Positions 1 to 7,202 of a stretch of DNA of 64,000 nucleotides are shown here, piece by piece. This DNA is from Rhizobium sp. ARZ01 (lineage in GTDB: Bacteria > Pseudomonadota > Alphaproteobacteria > Rhizobiales > Rhizobiaceae), in contig NZ_JACVAE010000002.1 of NCBI RefSeq assembly GCF_014851675.1, positions 186,001 to 250,000 of the forward strand, in the 5' to 3' direction. The stretch's first letter is position 1. Each line of letters opens with the position of its first letter. Position numbers and translations under genes: made by a program. Below the pieces are notes generated by a model. That model saw only the letters and a program-made list of their open reading frames with translations. It did not search any database and had not been told where the DNA came from.

Positions 1-421
1 CATCCTGTTCGGCGCCACGCTCATAGCCGTCAGGCGTGTAAATATTGCCTTCAAGGACGGCGGATATTCCTTTGCGTATTTCGTCGATCGACGCGGACTT
101 GGAGATGAAACCCGAAGCGCCGAGATCGAGCGCGCGACGGATCGTCGTGGCGTCGTCACTCGCCGAAACGATCACGACCGGCAGGCTCGGATACTCGGCG
201 CGCAGCATGATCAGTCCGGACAGCCCGCTCACTCCGGGCATCGACAGGTCAAGTAACATCAAGTCCGCATTGGGATTCCGTTCGACGGTCGCACGCGCCG
301 CCTCGAAGTCGCCGGCTTCGACCACTGCAGGCTCTTCCGCCATTCCCAGTAGCGCCTGCTTCAGGGCGCCTCGGAACAACGGATGGTCGTCGGCAATGAT
401 GATCGTCATTCCTGTCGTCAT
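1..421 (-). CDS. LuxR-type response regulator, receiver domain (3' end outside window)
   Basis: Translation from the ATG at 421 gives MTTGMTIIIADDHPLFRGAL, a typical receiver start with the acidic pair DD. The phospho-acceptor region LMLLDLSMPG and the later ISKS (conserved Lys) follow in order. About 140 residues are visible; the usual C-terminal LuxR helix-turn-helix would lie beyond base 1. A second ATG at 409 (MTIIIADDHP) is an equally good start. The gene is read leftwards, 69 bases downstream of the next gene. NarL/FixJ-family assignment follows from the receiver sequence; the target genes and partner kinase cannot be seen. Confidence 0.85.
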   Translation of the reverse strand, partial: MTTGMTIIIADDHPLFRGALKQALLGMAEEPAVVEAGDFEAARATVERNPNADLMLLDLSMPGVSGLSGLIMLRAEYPSLPVVIVSASDDATTIRRALDLGASGFISKSASIDEIRKGISAVLEGNIYTPDGYERGAEQD

Positions 422-490
422 GCGGGCTCCCTCCCAAGAGCACAGTCATGATCAGTCCCGCCGGCGCGGCGTCGCGATGAAATCGCGCAC

Positions 491-922
491 TCAAGTCTTC
501 TCCGGCAACTGGTCTATCTGCGGGTCGGTCTTGTCCTTCCCGCCCTCCAGATTCTTCACGATATCCATGAAGCGCTGCATCATTCTTTCCATGACGCCCA
601 TGGTCCGGTCAATCTCCTCATCGGTGGGTAGACGCGGTTTGTCGACGGAAAGCGCAGATCGCTGCGCCTTTTCCAGCGCCTCGACGCGCTTCGTCAGCCG
701 ATCGAGTTCGTTTTCGAACGCAGCGCGTTCATCCGCCGCCATGCGGCAGGCAATCTGGCCGGTTCCTTCCTTGCAGAGCGACATTTCGCCAGTGACCGTA
801 TCGAGCCGCACGAAGCCGTCGGCCGTCCGCTCCATCTGGTAGCGTCCCTCTCCGTCGGCATATGCTGCCCCCGCCACAAGTAGGGGCAGCGAGAATGCCA
901 GGCCCGCAATTGTCTTGCGCAT
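491..922 (-). CDS. Small exported coiled-coil protein, unknown function
   Basis: 143 residues starting MRKTIAGLAFSLPLLVAGAAYA, a clear Sec signal peptide. The start at 922 is favoured over a longer frame because GAGGAAG lies just upstream and the signal peptide begins there. The mature part has two cysteines (CKEG, CRMA) followed by a heptad-like acidic/basic stretch (ENELDRLTKRVEALEKAQ) and ends PQIDQLPEKT. I do not recognise a named family; similar short periplasmic proteins occur beside sensor/regulator genes in rhizobia. It shares orientation with the response regulator downstream, so co-transcription is possible. Confidence 0.7.
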   Translation of the reverse strand: MRKTIAGLAFSLPLLVAGAAYADGEGRYQMERTADGFVRLDTVTGEMSLCKEGTGQIACRMAADERAAFENELDRLTKRVEALEKAQRSALSVDKPRLPTDEEIDRTMGVMERMMQRFMDIVKNLEGGKDKTDPQIDQLPEKT

Positions 923-1040
923 GCGACTTCCTCCTGAAAAACAGCGCCAGAGACGGAATTGGCCGTGGACAATTCCGCAACGATGCTGCAAGCGCTACAT
1001 CGAAACAATACGCCCGCCCATTCACCTAGAGAAGCGAACC

Positions 1041-1385
1041 ATGTCCGACACGATTTATAAAATTGTTCCGGCAAGTCTGTGGCAGTCCGCAAGGGCAAGC
1101 GGGCGCTTCGAAGGGGCCGCGATTGACCTTGCCGACGGCTACATCCACTTCTCGACGGCTGCACAAGCAACCGAAACGGCGGCAAAGCATTTCGCCGGCC
1201 AGACAGACCTGCTGCTGATCGCAATCGACGGTGCGGCACTGGGGAAAGCTCTGGTCTACGAACCCTCGCGCGGCGGCCAACTCTTCCCCCATCTTTACGG
1301 CGCGCTGCCGTTTGATGCCGTGCTTTGGGAAAAAGCCCTGCCGCTTGGCGACGACGGCCAGCATGTGTTTCCGGAGATGAACTGA
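1041..1385 (+). CDS. DUF952 family protein
   Basis: 114 residues starting MSDTIYKIVP at the ATG at 1041. The family signature is visible: YKIVPASLWQ near the start, then GYIHFSTAAQ, and FPHLYGALPFDAV with a conserved LW near the end. DUF952 proteins are small and of unknown biochemical role. The gene stops one base before pyrD, so the two are very likely one transcript, an arrangement repeated in Rhizobiales; a role connected to pyrimidine synthesis is only inferred from that. Confidence 0.85.
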   Translation: MSDTIYKIVPASLWQSARASGRFEGAAIDLADGYIHFSTAAQATETAAKHFAGQTDLLLIAIDGAALGKALVYEPSRGGQLFPHLYGALPFDAVLWEKALPLGDDGQHVFPEMN

Positions 1386-1386
1386 C

Positions 1387-2469
1387 ATGGCAATCGCCGA
1401 TCTGGCCCGCAAAGGGCTGTTTCTGCTCGATCCGGAAGCTGCGCACGGCCTCTCGATCACCGCGCTGAAGAGTGGTCTGGTTCCAGCCTGCCGTCTCCGC
1501 CCCGATCCGCGGCTGCGTCAGACTCTCGCCGGCCTCGACTTCGCAAATCCGCTCGGCATGGCCGCCGGGTATGACAAGAACGCCGAAGTACCCGAAGCGC
1601 TGATCCGGCTCGGCTTCGGCTTCGCCGAAATCGGCACGGTCACGCCGAAGCCGCAATCCGGCAACCCGAAACCGCGCATCTTCCGACTGACCGCAGATGA
1701 AGCGGTCATCAACCGGCTCGGTTTCAACAACGAAGGCCACGCTGCTGCGCTGCAGCGGCTCGAGGCGTGCTCACGCCAGTCGTTGATCGGAGTGAACATC
1801 GGCGCCAACAAGGACAGTGAAGACCGGATCGCCGACTATGTCGCCGGCATCCGCACCTTCTACGACGTGGCCCGCTACTTCACCGCAAACATTTCGTCAC
1901 CGAACACGCCCGGCTTGCGCGATCTGCAGGCGCGGGACAGCCTCGCGGCCCTTTTGTCGGCCGTGCTTTCCGCACGCGCCGAGCAGGCCATCCGCACCGG
2001 ACGCCGCGTGCCGGTCTTCCTCAAGATCGCACCTGATCTGACCGAGGAAGGGCTCGACGATATCGCCGAGGTCGCGCTCGCCCATGACCTGGACGGCCTC
2101 ATCGTGTCCAACACGACGCTGTCGCGCGATGGCCTCACCGACCGCACCCATGCAAACGAGGCTGGCGGGCTTTCCGGACGGCCGCTCTTCGAAAAATCCA
2201 CGATCGCGCTTGCGAAGATGCGTGCGCGCGTCGGCCGGGCGCTGCCGATCATCGGAGTCGGCGGCGTCAGCTCGGCGGAGACAGCCGCAGAAAAGATCCG
2301 CGCCGGCGCCGATCTCGTTCAGCTCTATTCCTGCATGGTCTATGCGGGACCGGGACTGCCCGCCTCGATTGTCAGGGGCCTCGCGGACCTTTGCGACCGC
2401 GAGCGCCTCGCTTCGATCCGCGACATCCGCGACACCCGCAACGCCTATTGGGCCGGACGAAAGATCTGA
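1387..2469 (+). CDS. pyrD: Dihydroorotate dehydrogenase (quinone), class 2
   Basis: 360 residues, normal length for class 2 PyrD, the FMN- and quinone-dependent membrane-associated enzyme oxidising dihydroorotate to orotate in pyrimidine synthesis. An amphipathic N-terminal segment (LFLLDPEAAHGLSITALK) is followed by NPLGMAAGYDKNAE, the FMN-binding GVNIGANKDS, the catalytic-loop region ANISSPNTPGLRDLQ (class 2 enzymes use Ser as base), VSNTT and the phosphate-binding GVGGVSSAETA. It directly follows the DUF952 gene. Its last 25 bases overlap the 3' end of the convergent MATE gene. Confidence 0.97.
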   Translation: MAIADLARKGLFLLDPEAAHGLSITALKSGLVPACRLRPDPRLRQTLAGLDFANPLGMAAGYDKNAEVPEALIRLGFGFAEIGTVTPKPQSGNPKPRIFRLTADEAVINRLGFNNEGHAAALQRLEACSRQSLIGVNIGANKDSEDRIADYVAGIRTFYDVARYFTANISSPNTPGLRDLQARDSLAALLSAVLSARAEQAIRTGRRVPVFLKIAPDLTEEGLDDIAEVALAHDLDGLIVSNTTLSRDGLTDRTHANEAGGLSGRPLFEKSTIALAKMRARVGRALPIIGVGGVSSAETAAEKIRAGADLVQLYSCMVYAGPGLPASIVRGLADLCDRERLASIRDIRDTRNAYWAGRKI

Positions 2470-3797
2470 CGGGCGAGTTTCGGCACACGAGCCGCCAAAA
2501 ACACTCCGCGAAACGCCAGGAACAGGTTCAGCGACAGCCAGAGCCCGTGATTGCCGAAAAGCGGCACGAAGATCACGAGCGCCGCCAGGTAGCCGAGAAA
2601 CGCCATTAGCATCATGTTGCGCATGGTGCGCGACCAGGTCGCACCGATGTAGACGCCGTCCATCTGGAAGGCGAGCGCGCCGGTAATTGCCGTCAGCGCA
2701 GCCCAGGGCAGATAGGACGCGGCTTCCGCGCGCACGCTTTCGGTGGTCGTCAGCAGCGCGATGATATCCGTTCCGACGATGAGGAAAAGCAGCGCCGTCG
2801 CAGCGCCCATCCCGAACGACCAGACCATGGTGAGCCTGACCGCGCGGTCAAAGGCAGGCCGGTAGTCTGCGCCGATCGCACGGCCGACAATCTGCTCCGC
2901 CGCATTGGCCAGCCCGTCGAGGTAGTAGCCGGCGACCAGGAAGATGTTCATCAGCACGGCATTGGCGGCAAGCGCCAGCGGTCCGAACGAGGAACCGATG
3001 CGCGTCATCAGCGTGAAGGCGGCCAGCAACACGAACGTCCGGATCATGATATCCCGGTTGAGCGCGAACAGCGCCTTCATCCGCACAACCGCAAAGATCG
3101 ACCCCTTTGGCGGGCGATCTGCGCGCTGGAAGCGATAGAGAACCAGCACAAGGCCAACCAGCATGCCAGTCGTCTCGCCGATCAGCGCGCCGATGGCGAT
3201 GCCGGCCACGCCCCAGCCATAGCCGAGACCAAGCACGATCGAGAGTGTGATGTTCATCCCGTTGATGATCGCCTGCAGCAGCAGGCCGGTGGTCCCTTGC
3301 CCTCGCCCGAGCACGAAGCCAAGTATGGCGTAGTTGGCAAGCGCCATCGGCCCCGCCAGGATGCGGATCGCAAAGTAGGTGATGGTCGCCTCGGCCACGC
3401 CCGGCGGCGGCGCCATCAACATCAACCCGGCCTTCAGCAGCAAGGGCGAGGCAAGTGCAATCAGGAGCCCGCAACAGATCGCGATTGCGAGCGAACGCCA
3501 GAAGATTGCCTGCTCCTCGCTCCGGTCGCCGCGGCCGAAAGCTTGCGCGACCAGTCCGGTCGTTGAGGCGCGCAGGAAATTGAAGCTGCCGAGAATGAGG
3601 TCGAAGAGGACGGCACCGACCGCGAGACCTGCCAAGGCGTCCGCCGAACCGAGCCGTCCGGCGACCGCCGTGTCGGTCAAACCGAGCAAAGGTGTGGTGA
3701 GGAAGCCCAGCGTCATCGGAATGGCGATCGACAGCACCAGCCGGTGCGTCACCTCAAAGGGCCCCGCTCCCTCGTTTGCCCCAACCGATGCGTCCAT
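2445..3797 (-). CDS. MATE family efflux transporter (DinF-like)
   Basis: 450 residues with about twelve hydrophobic helices, the standard MATE size. The N-terminal helix pair starts LSIAIPMTLGFLTTPLLGLTD, which is the DinF-subfamily pattern, and a second related half begins near residue 235. MATE proteins export cationic drugs or metabolites using Na+ or H+ gradients; substrate cannot be told from sequence. It is convergent with pyrD and overlaps its 3' end by 25 bases. Confidence 0.93.
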   Translation of the reverse strand: MDASVGANEGAGPFEVTHRLVLSIAIPMTLGFLTTPLLGLTDTAVAGRLGSADALAGLAVGAVLFDLILGSFNFLRASTTGLVAQAFGRGDRSEEQAIFWRSLAIAICCGLLIALASPLLLKAGLMLMAPPPGVAEATITYFAIRILAGPMALANYAILGFVLGRGQGTTGLLLQAIINGMNITLSIVLGLGYGWGVAGIAIGALIGETTGMLVGLVLVLYRFQRADRPPKGSIFAVVRMKALFALNRDIMIRTFVLLAAFTLMTRIGSSFGPLALAANAVLMNIFLVAGYYLDGLANAAEQIVGRAIGADYRPAFDRAVRLTMVWSFGMGAATALLFLIVGTDIIALLTTTESVRAEAASYLPWAALTAITGALAFQMDGVYIGATWSRTMRNMMLMAFLGYLAALVIFVPLFGNHGLWLSLNLFLAFRGVFLAARVPKLARQIFRPAQ

Positions 3798-3847
3798 GCC
3801 TCTTACCTGCCCTCTGTCGAGCCGCCGACGAACGCGTCAGAATCAGT

Positions 3848-4354
3848 TCAGCTCGACAGCACCATTGCCCAATAGGGGCGGCTTCCGGAAGCCGGATTCT
3901 TCGCTTCCGCCACACCGAGCCCGCGATAACCGGGGCCAAGCATGTTGGCGAGATGCTTTGGCGAGTCGACCCAGGCCTGGAAGGCGCGCGCCGCATCGCT
4001 TTGCCCCACGGCAATGTTCTCCGCCGCCGGCAGCGGCACTTCCATGCCCTTCATCCGCTTCGCGAAATTCGCACCCAGGCCGATGTTGTGCTCCATCTTG
4101 CCCGCCGAAGCCATGCGTTTTGCCTGGTCGACAGCAGCGTTCGCAGCGGCGGGGTGGCGCGACAAAGGTCCCAGCCCGCGAGCACCACGGAGCTTGTTGA
4201 TCATCGCCAGTGTCGCATCGGTCTGGTCGCTGGCGCCCGAGGCCGTATCGATCTTGTCTGTCGTCGTGCAGCCGGCCACAGCGGCGGCAAGCGCGCCAAG
4301 GGTGGTTCCGAGCAAGGCCCTGCGGCCGATCGGCTTCATCGTCTGCGATGTCAT
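3848..4354 (-). CDS. CAP-domain (SCP/PR1-like) lipoprotein
   Basis: 168 residues. The N-terminus has twin arginines (GRRALLGTTLG), a hydrophobic stretch and a lipobox (AAAVAGC), so it is probably a membrane-anchored lipoprotein, possibly Tat-exported. The CAP domain runs from about residue 45 to the end: INKLRGARGLGPL, AAVDQAKRMA, the HN pair in MEHNIG, ENIAVG and WVDSPKHLANML, followed by GLGVAEA and YWAMVL. The family includes cell-wall associated proteins of varied and mostly unknown function. One base separates it from the downstream end of the DUF6460 gene, so the two form an operon. Confidence 0.9.
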   Translation of the reverse strand: MTSQTMKPIGRRALLGTTLGALAAAVAGCTTTDKIDTASGASDQTDATLAMINKLRGARGLGPLSRHPAAANAAVDQAKRMASAGKMEHNIGLGANFAKRMKGMEVPLPAAENIAVGQSDAARAFQAWVDSPKHLANMLGPGYRGLGVAEAKNPASGSRPYWAMVLSS

Positions 4355-4355
4355 G

Positions 4356-4622
4356 TCAGCGCCTGTAGCTCAGGACGCGGATAAGCAGGAACACCGGCAC
4401 GACGATCACCGCGCCAAGCACGAGGTAGTCGCCGACCTGGCCGAGTGCTGCGAAGCCCTTTTCCCACAGGTGGATGACGAAGTCGCGCACGCCGCGCAAG
4501 ATATCGTCCGGATAGAGGCCGAAGACCGACATCAGGAAGCCGAGTGCGACGGACAGGATCAGAAGTTTTACGGCCACCCGCAACGGCGTATCGCCGAGGA
4601 ATCTGTTCACGCCATCCGACAT
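4356..4622 (-). CDS. Small membrane protein, DUF6460-like
   Basis: 88 residues starting MSDGVNRFLGDTPLRVAVKL, with two transmembrane helices (about 17-38 and 62-84) separated by an amphipathic segment containing DFVIHLWEKGF. The overall pattern matches small DUF6460 inner-membrane proteins of Rhizobiales; I am matching from memory of the family shape. Function unknown. It precedes the CAP-domain lipoprotein by one base in the same direction. Confidence 0.75.
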   Translation of the reverse strand: MSDGVNRFLGDTPLRVAVKLLILSVALGFLMSVFGLYPDDILRGVRDFVIHLWEKGFAALGQVGDYLVLGAVIVVPVFLLIRVLSYRR

Positions 4623-4784
4623 GGTTTCTCGCTCCTGTTGCTCTCATGTGCCTCTTAAGCTGACGCGGAAAAGACCGCAAGGTGAGCTTTTTTGAGGCTT
4701 GCCGCCGAAAATCGTGACGAATCCGCTTGCGTTTTGCCGTTTCTTAGACAATTAGCGAGCCATCTCGCATCAAAACGCGCAACC

Positions 4785-5729
4785 ATGACAACCGCCACGC
4801 AGCATTCCTCCGGCGATATCCTCGCCGATCGCCGCGCCGATTACGCCCACATGTTTGCGGGTGGTGGAGATTTTGCGAGCGCGATGGAGCTGATGGAGCA
4901 GGCCTTGGAGCTCGCCCCCCGTTGGGCAGCTGGCTGGTTTCGCCTTTCGGAGTATGCGGAAAAATCCGGACTGAAGGAGGCGGCTGCGGCTGGTCTCGCC
5001 AAAGTGCTGGATCTCGCCCCAACCGATCCATTCGGCGCGGGGCTGAAAATCGCGGTGCTAGGGGCGAGCGACGTTCCCAAGGCACCACCGAGCCGCTACG
5101 TCGAGCAACTCTTCGACGACTATGCGGAGCGCTTCGACACGGCGCTCGTCGAACGGCTCGAATACAGCGTTCCCGAAAAACTGGCCACGCTGATCTTCGA
5201 GCACATACGGTCGGCTCGCTTTTCAAGCGTCGCCGACCTCGGTTGCGGCACCGGCCTCTTCGGCACAAGAATCCGCGAACGGGCTGCCTTCCTCGAAGGC
5301 TTCGATCTCTCCGCCAACATGCTCGCCAAGGCGCGGGAGAAACAGGTTTATGATCGGCTTGCGCAGGCCGATCTATCGCTCTCGCCCGACGAGTGCGGCG
5401 TCTTCAGCGCTGACTTGCCACTCGGCAGAGCCGAACTCGTCAGTGCCGCCGACGTATTGATGTATCTCGGCGAGCTAACCGCCCCTTTTTCCATCGCCGC
5501 CAGACTGGTCGCACCCGGCGGTCATTTTGCCTTCTCCGCTGAGGACGCCGGCGCGGACGAGGGCTATGTGCTGCGCTCGTCGCTGCGCTACGCCCATGGC
5601 GAAGCCTATGTCCGCGACCGTGCGGCGGCGGCGGGCTTTGATGTCCTCGTCAGCCAGGGCACCGTCATTCGCAAGGATGCCGGCGCACCGGTTCACGGTC
5701 GACTGTTCCTGGCAAGACGATGCACCTAA
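4785..5729 (+). CDS. TPR-containing class I SAM-dependent methyltransferase
   Basis: 314 residues from the ATG at 4785. Residues 1-90 form tetratricopeptide-like helices (FAGGGDFASAMELMEQALEL, then GWFRLSEYAEKSG). The methyltransferase domain starts near residue 140 with the SAM-binding glycine motif VADLGCGTGLFG at about 149, followed by GFDLSANMLAKA. The pattern of TPR then Methyltransf domain and the phrase YVEQLFDDYAERFD are common in proteobacterial enzymes of unknown substrate. It is divergent from the DUF6460/CAP pair with about 160 bases between. Confidence 0.88.
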   Translation: MTTATQHSSGDILADRRADYAHMFAGGGDFASAMELMEQALELAPRWAAGWFRLSEYAEKSGLKEAAAAGLAKVLDLAPTDPFGAGLKIAVLGASDVPKAPPSRYVEQLFDDYAERFDTALVERLEYSVPEKLATLIFEHIRSARFSSVADLGCGTGLFGTRIRERAAFLEGFDLSANMLAKAREKQVYDRLAQADLSLSPDECGVFSADLPLGRAELVSAADVLMYLGELTAPFSIAARLVAPGGHFAFSAEDAGADEGYVLRSSLRYAHGEAYVRDRAAAAGFDVLVSQGTVIRKDAGAPVHGRLFLARRCT

Positions 5730-5793
5730 CCGCGACCGCGGGTGCTCCGGCGCGATGCCCAATCCGAACAAATCCAAATCAGAGGATATGCAA

Positions 5794-6429
5794 ATGAGCG
5801 GCGACAAGCGGCGCTTCGGCTTCTGGAATCCTGCGCCCGCGCGCCACTCGCCGCTGGAGGATGCGCAAGGCATCTTCACCGGCAGTATGATCGCCGCTCT
5901 CGGGCTTAGCCTGATCGGTAGCGCCGGACTTGTCGCGAGCGGTGTAGCAGGTGTCGCGTTTATCCTGCACTACCTGACCGGATACAGCTTTGGCCTCTAC
6001 TACACCGTGCTGAACATGCCGTTCTACGCACTATCACTGAGCCGCCTGGGCAGGGCGTTCACGATCAAATCCTTCCTCGCTGTCGGCCTGACCTCGCTGA
6101 TCACCGAAATCCAGCCGCGCTTCTTGAAGATCGAAACGCTGGATCCCGTCTGGGCAGCGCTGCTTGCCGGAGTTCTGCTCGGTTATGGCCTGCTCGCCCT
6201 CTACCGCCACCGTGCAAGCCTGGGTGGCATGGGCATCCTCGCCGTCTATCTGCAGGATCGCTTCGGCTGGCGAGCCGGACTGGTCCAGCTCGCCTTCGAC
6301 CTCGTGGTGCTGGCAGCGGCCTTTGCGGTGGCGGCCCCCTTCATCGTTCTCTGCTCTGTGATCGGCGCCGTGGTGCTGAACCTGTTTCTGACTATCAACC
6401 ACCGCTCCGACCGATACATCGCCATGTGA
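5794..6429 (+). CDS. YitT family membrane protein (copy 1)
   Basis: 211 residues from the ATG at 5794, chosen because AGAGG lies 8 bases upstream and the start then matches the paralogue that follows; ATGs at 5755 and 5788 are in frame. Five to six hydrophobic helices begin after DAQGIFTGSMI, and the conserved segments FGLYYTVLNMPFYALS and LYRHRASLGGMGILAVYLQD match the YitT membrane family. Function is unknown in general. It lies 65 bases after the methyltransferase and 88 bases before a close paralogue. Confidence 0.88.
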   Translation: MSGDKRRFGFWNPAPARHSPLEDAQGIFTGSMIAALGLSLIGSAGLVASGVAGVAFILHYLTGYSFGLYYTVLNMPFYALSLSRLGRAFTIKSFLAVGLTSLITEIQPRFLKIETLDPVWAALLAGVLLGYGLLALYRHRASLGGMGILAVYLQDRFGWRAGLVQLAFDLVVLAAAFAVAAPFIVLCSVIGAVVLNLFLTINHRSDRYIAM

Positions 6430-6517
6430 TGATACGAAAGTGTGGTGGGGCACCGTCTTGCGCTCACCGTCGTTGGTTTTAGAAAGACAGGCAGGGGATC
6501 GAGGGGAACCGATCAAA

Positions 6518-7153
6518 ATGTCCGTGAAGACTGCTTTTCCAAACTGGCTGAATTCCAGCGCGGACCGCCATTCGCTCTTCGACGACGTGCAGGGCATCTT
6601 TGCCGGCAGCATGCTGGCCGTCCTCGGTGTGACGTTGCTTTCCGGCGCGGGGCTCTTGACCGGAGGTACGGCCGGGCTGGCTTTCCTGATGCATTATGCG
6701 ACCGGCTGGGGTTTCGGTCTCTGCTTTTTTGCCGTGAACCTGCCCTTCTACTACCTGGCGTTCAAGCGCCTTGGGCTAGCGTTCACACTCAAGACCTTCG
6801 CCGCGATTGCACTCACTTCTGCGCTTTCGGACTTCGCTGCTCGCGCAATCGACCTTTCGCACATCGATCCGATTGCCGGCGCGCTCTTTGGCGGCCTCGT
6901 CATCGCAAACGGCATGCTTGCCCTCTTTCGTCATCGCGCAAGCCTCGGCGGGATCGGCATCCTCGCCCTCTACCTTCAGGATCGTTTCGGTTGGCGCGCC
7001 GGGTTCGTGCAACTCGGCTTCGATGGCGTGATCCTCGCGCTCTCCTTCTTCGTGGCCAGTCCCTTCATCATCGCCTGTTCGGTGCTCGGCGCCGTCGTCT
7101 TGAACCTGACGCTCGCAATCAACCATCGCAAGGACCGCTACATTGCCATGTAG
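6518..7153 (+). CDS. YitT family membrane protein (copy 2)
   Basis: 211 residues, the same length as the gene before it and clearly paralogous along its whole length: DVQGIFAGSML, FGLCFFAVNLPFYYLAFKRLG, FRHRASLGGIGILALYLQD, RFGWRAG and the shared ending DRYIAM. The start at 6518 has GAGGGGAA upstream. The two genes are a tandem duplication that has diverged at many positions, so it is not recent. Function unknown. Confidence 0.88.
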   Translation: MSVKTAFPNWLNSSADRHSLFDDVQGIFAGSMLAVLGVTLLSGAGLLTGGTAGLAFLMHYATGWGFGLCFFAVNLPFYYLAFKRLGLAFTLKTFAAIALTSALSDFAARAIDLSHIDPIAGALFGGLVIANGMLALFRHRASLGGIGILALYLQDRFGWRAGFVQLGFDGVILALSFFVASPFIIACSVLGAVVLNLTLAINHRKDRYIAM

Positions 7154-7202
7154 AACGGGTCAGTGCTCTTCTCTTTCGTGAGCGTTCGACTACTTTCGGA
7201 TC

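Noticed and set aside
694..1740. 348-codon minus-strand frame across the DUF952 and pyrD genes
   Set aside because: Overlaps three good genes and has composition typical of a shadow.
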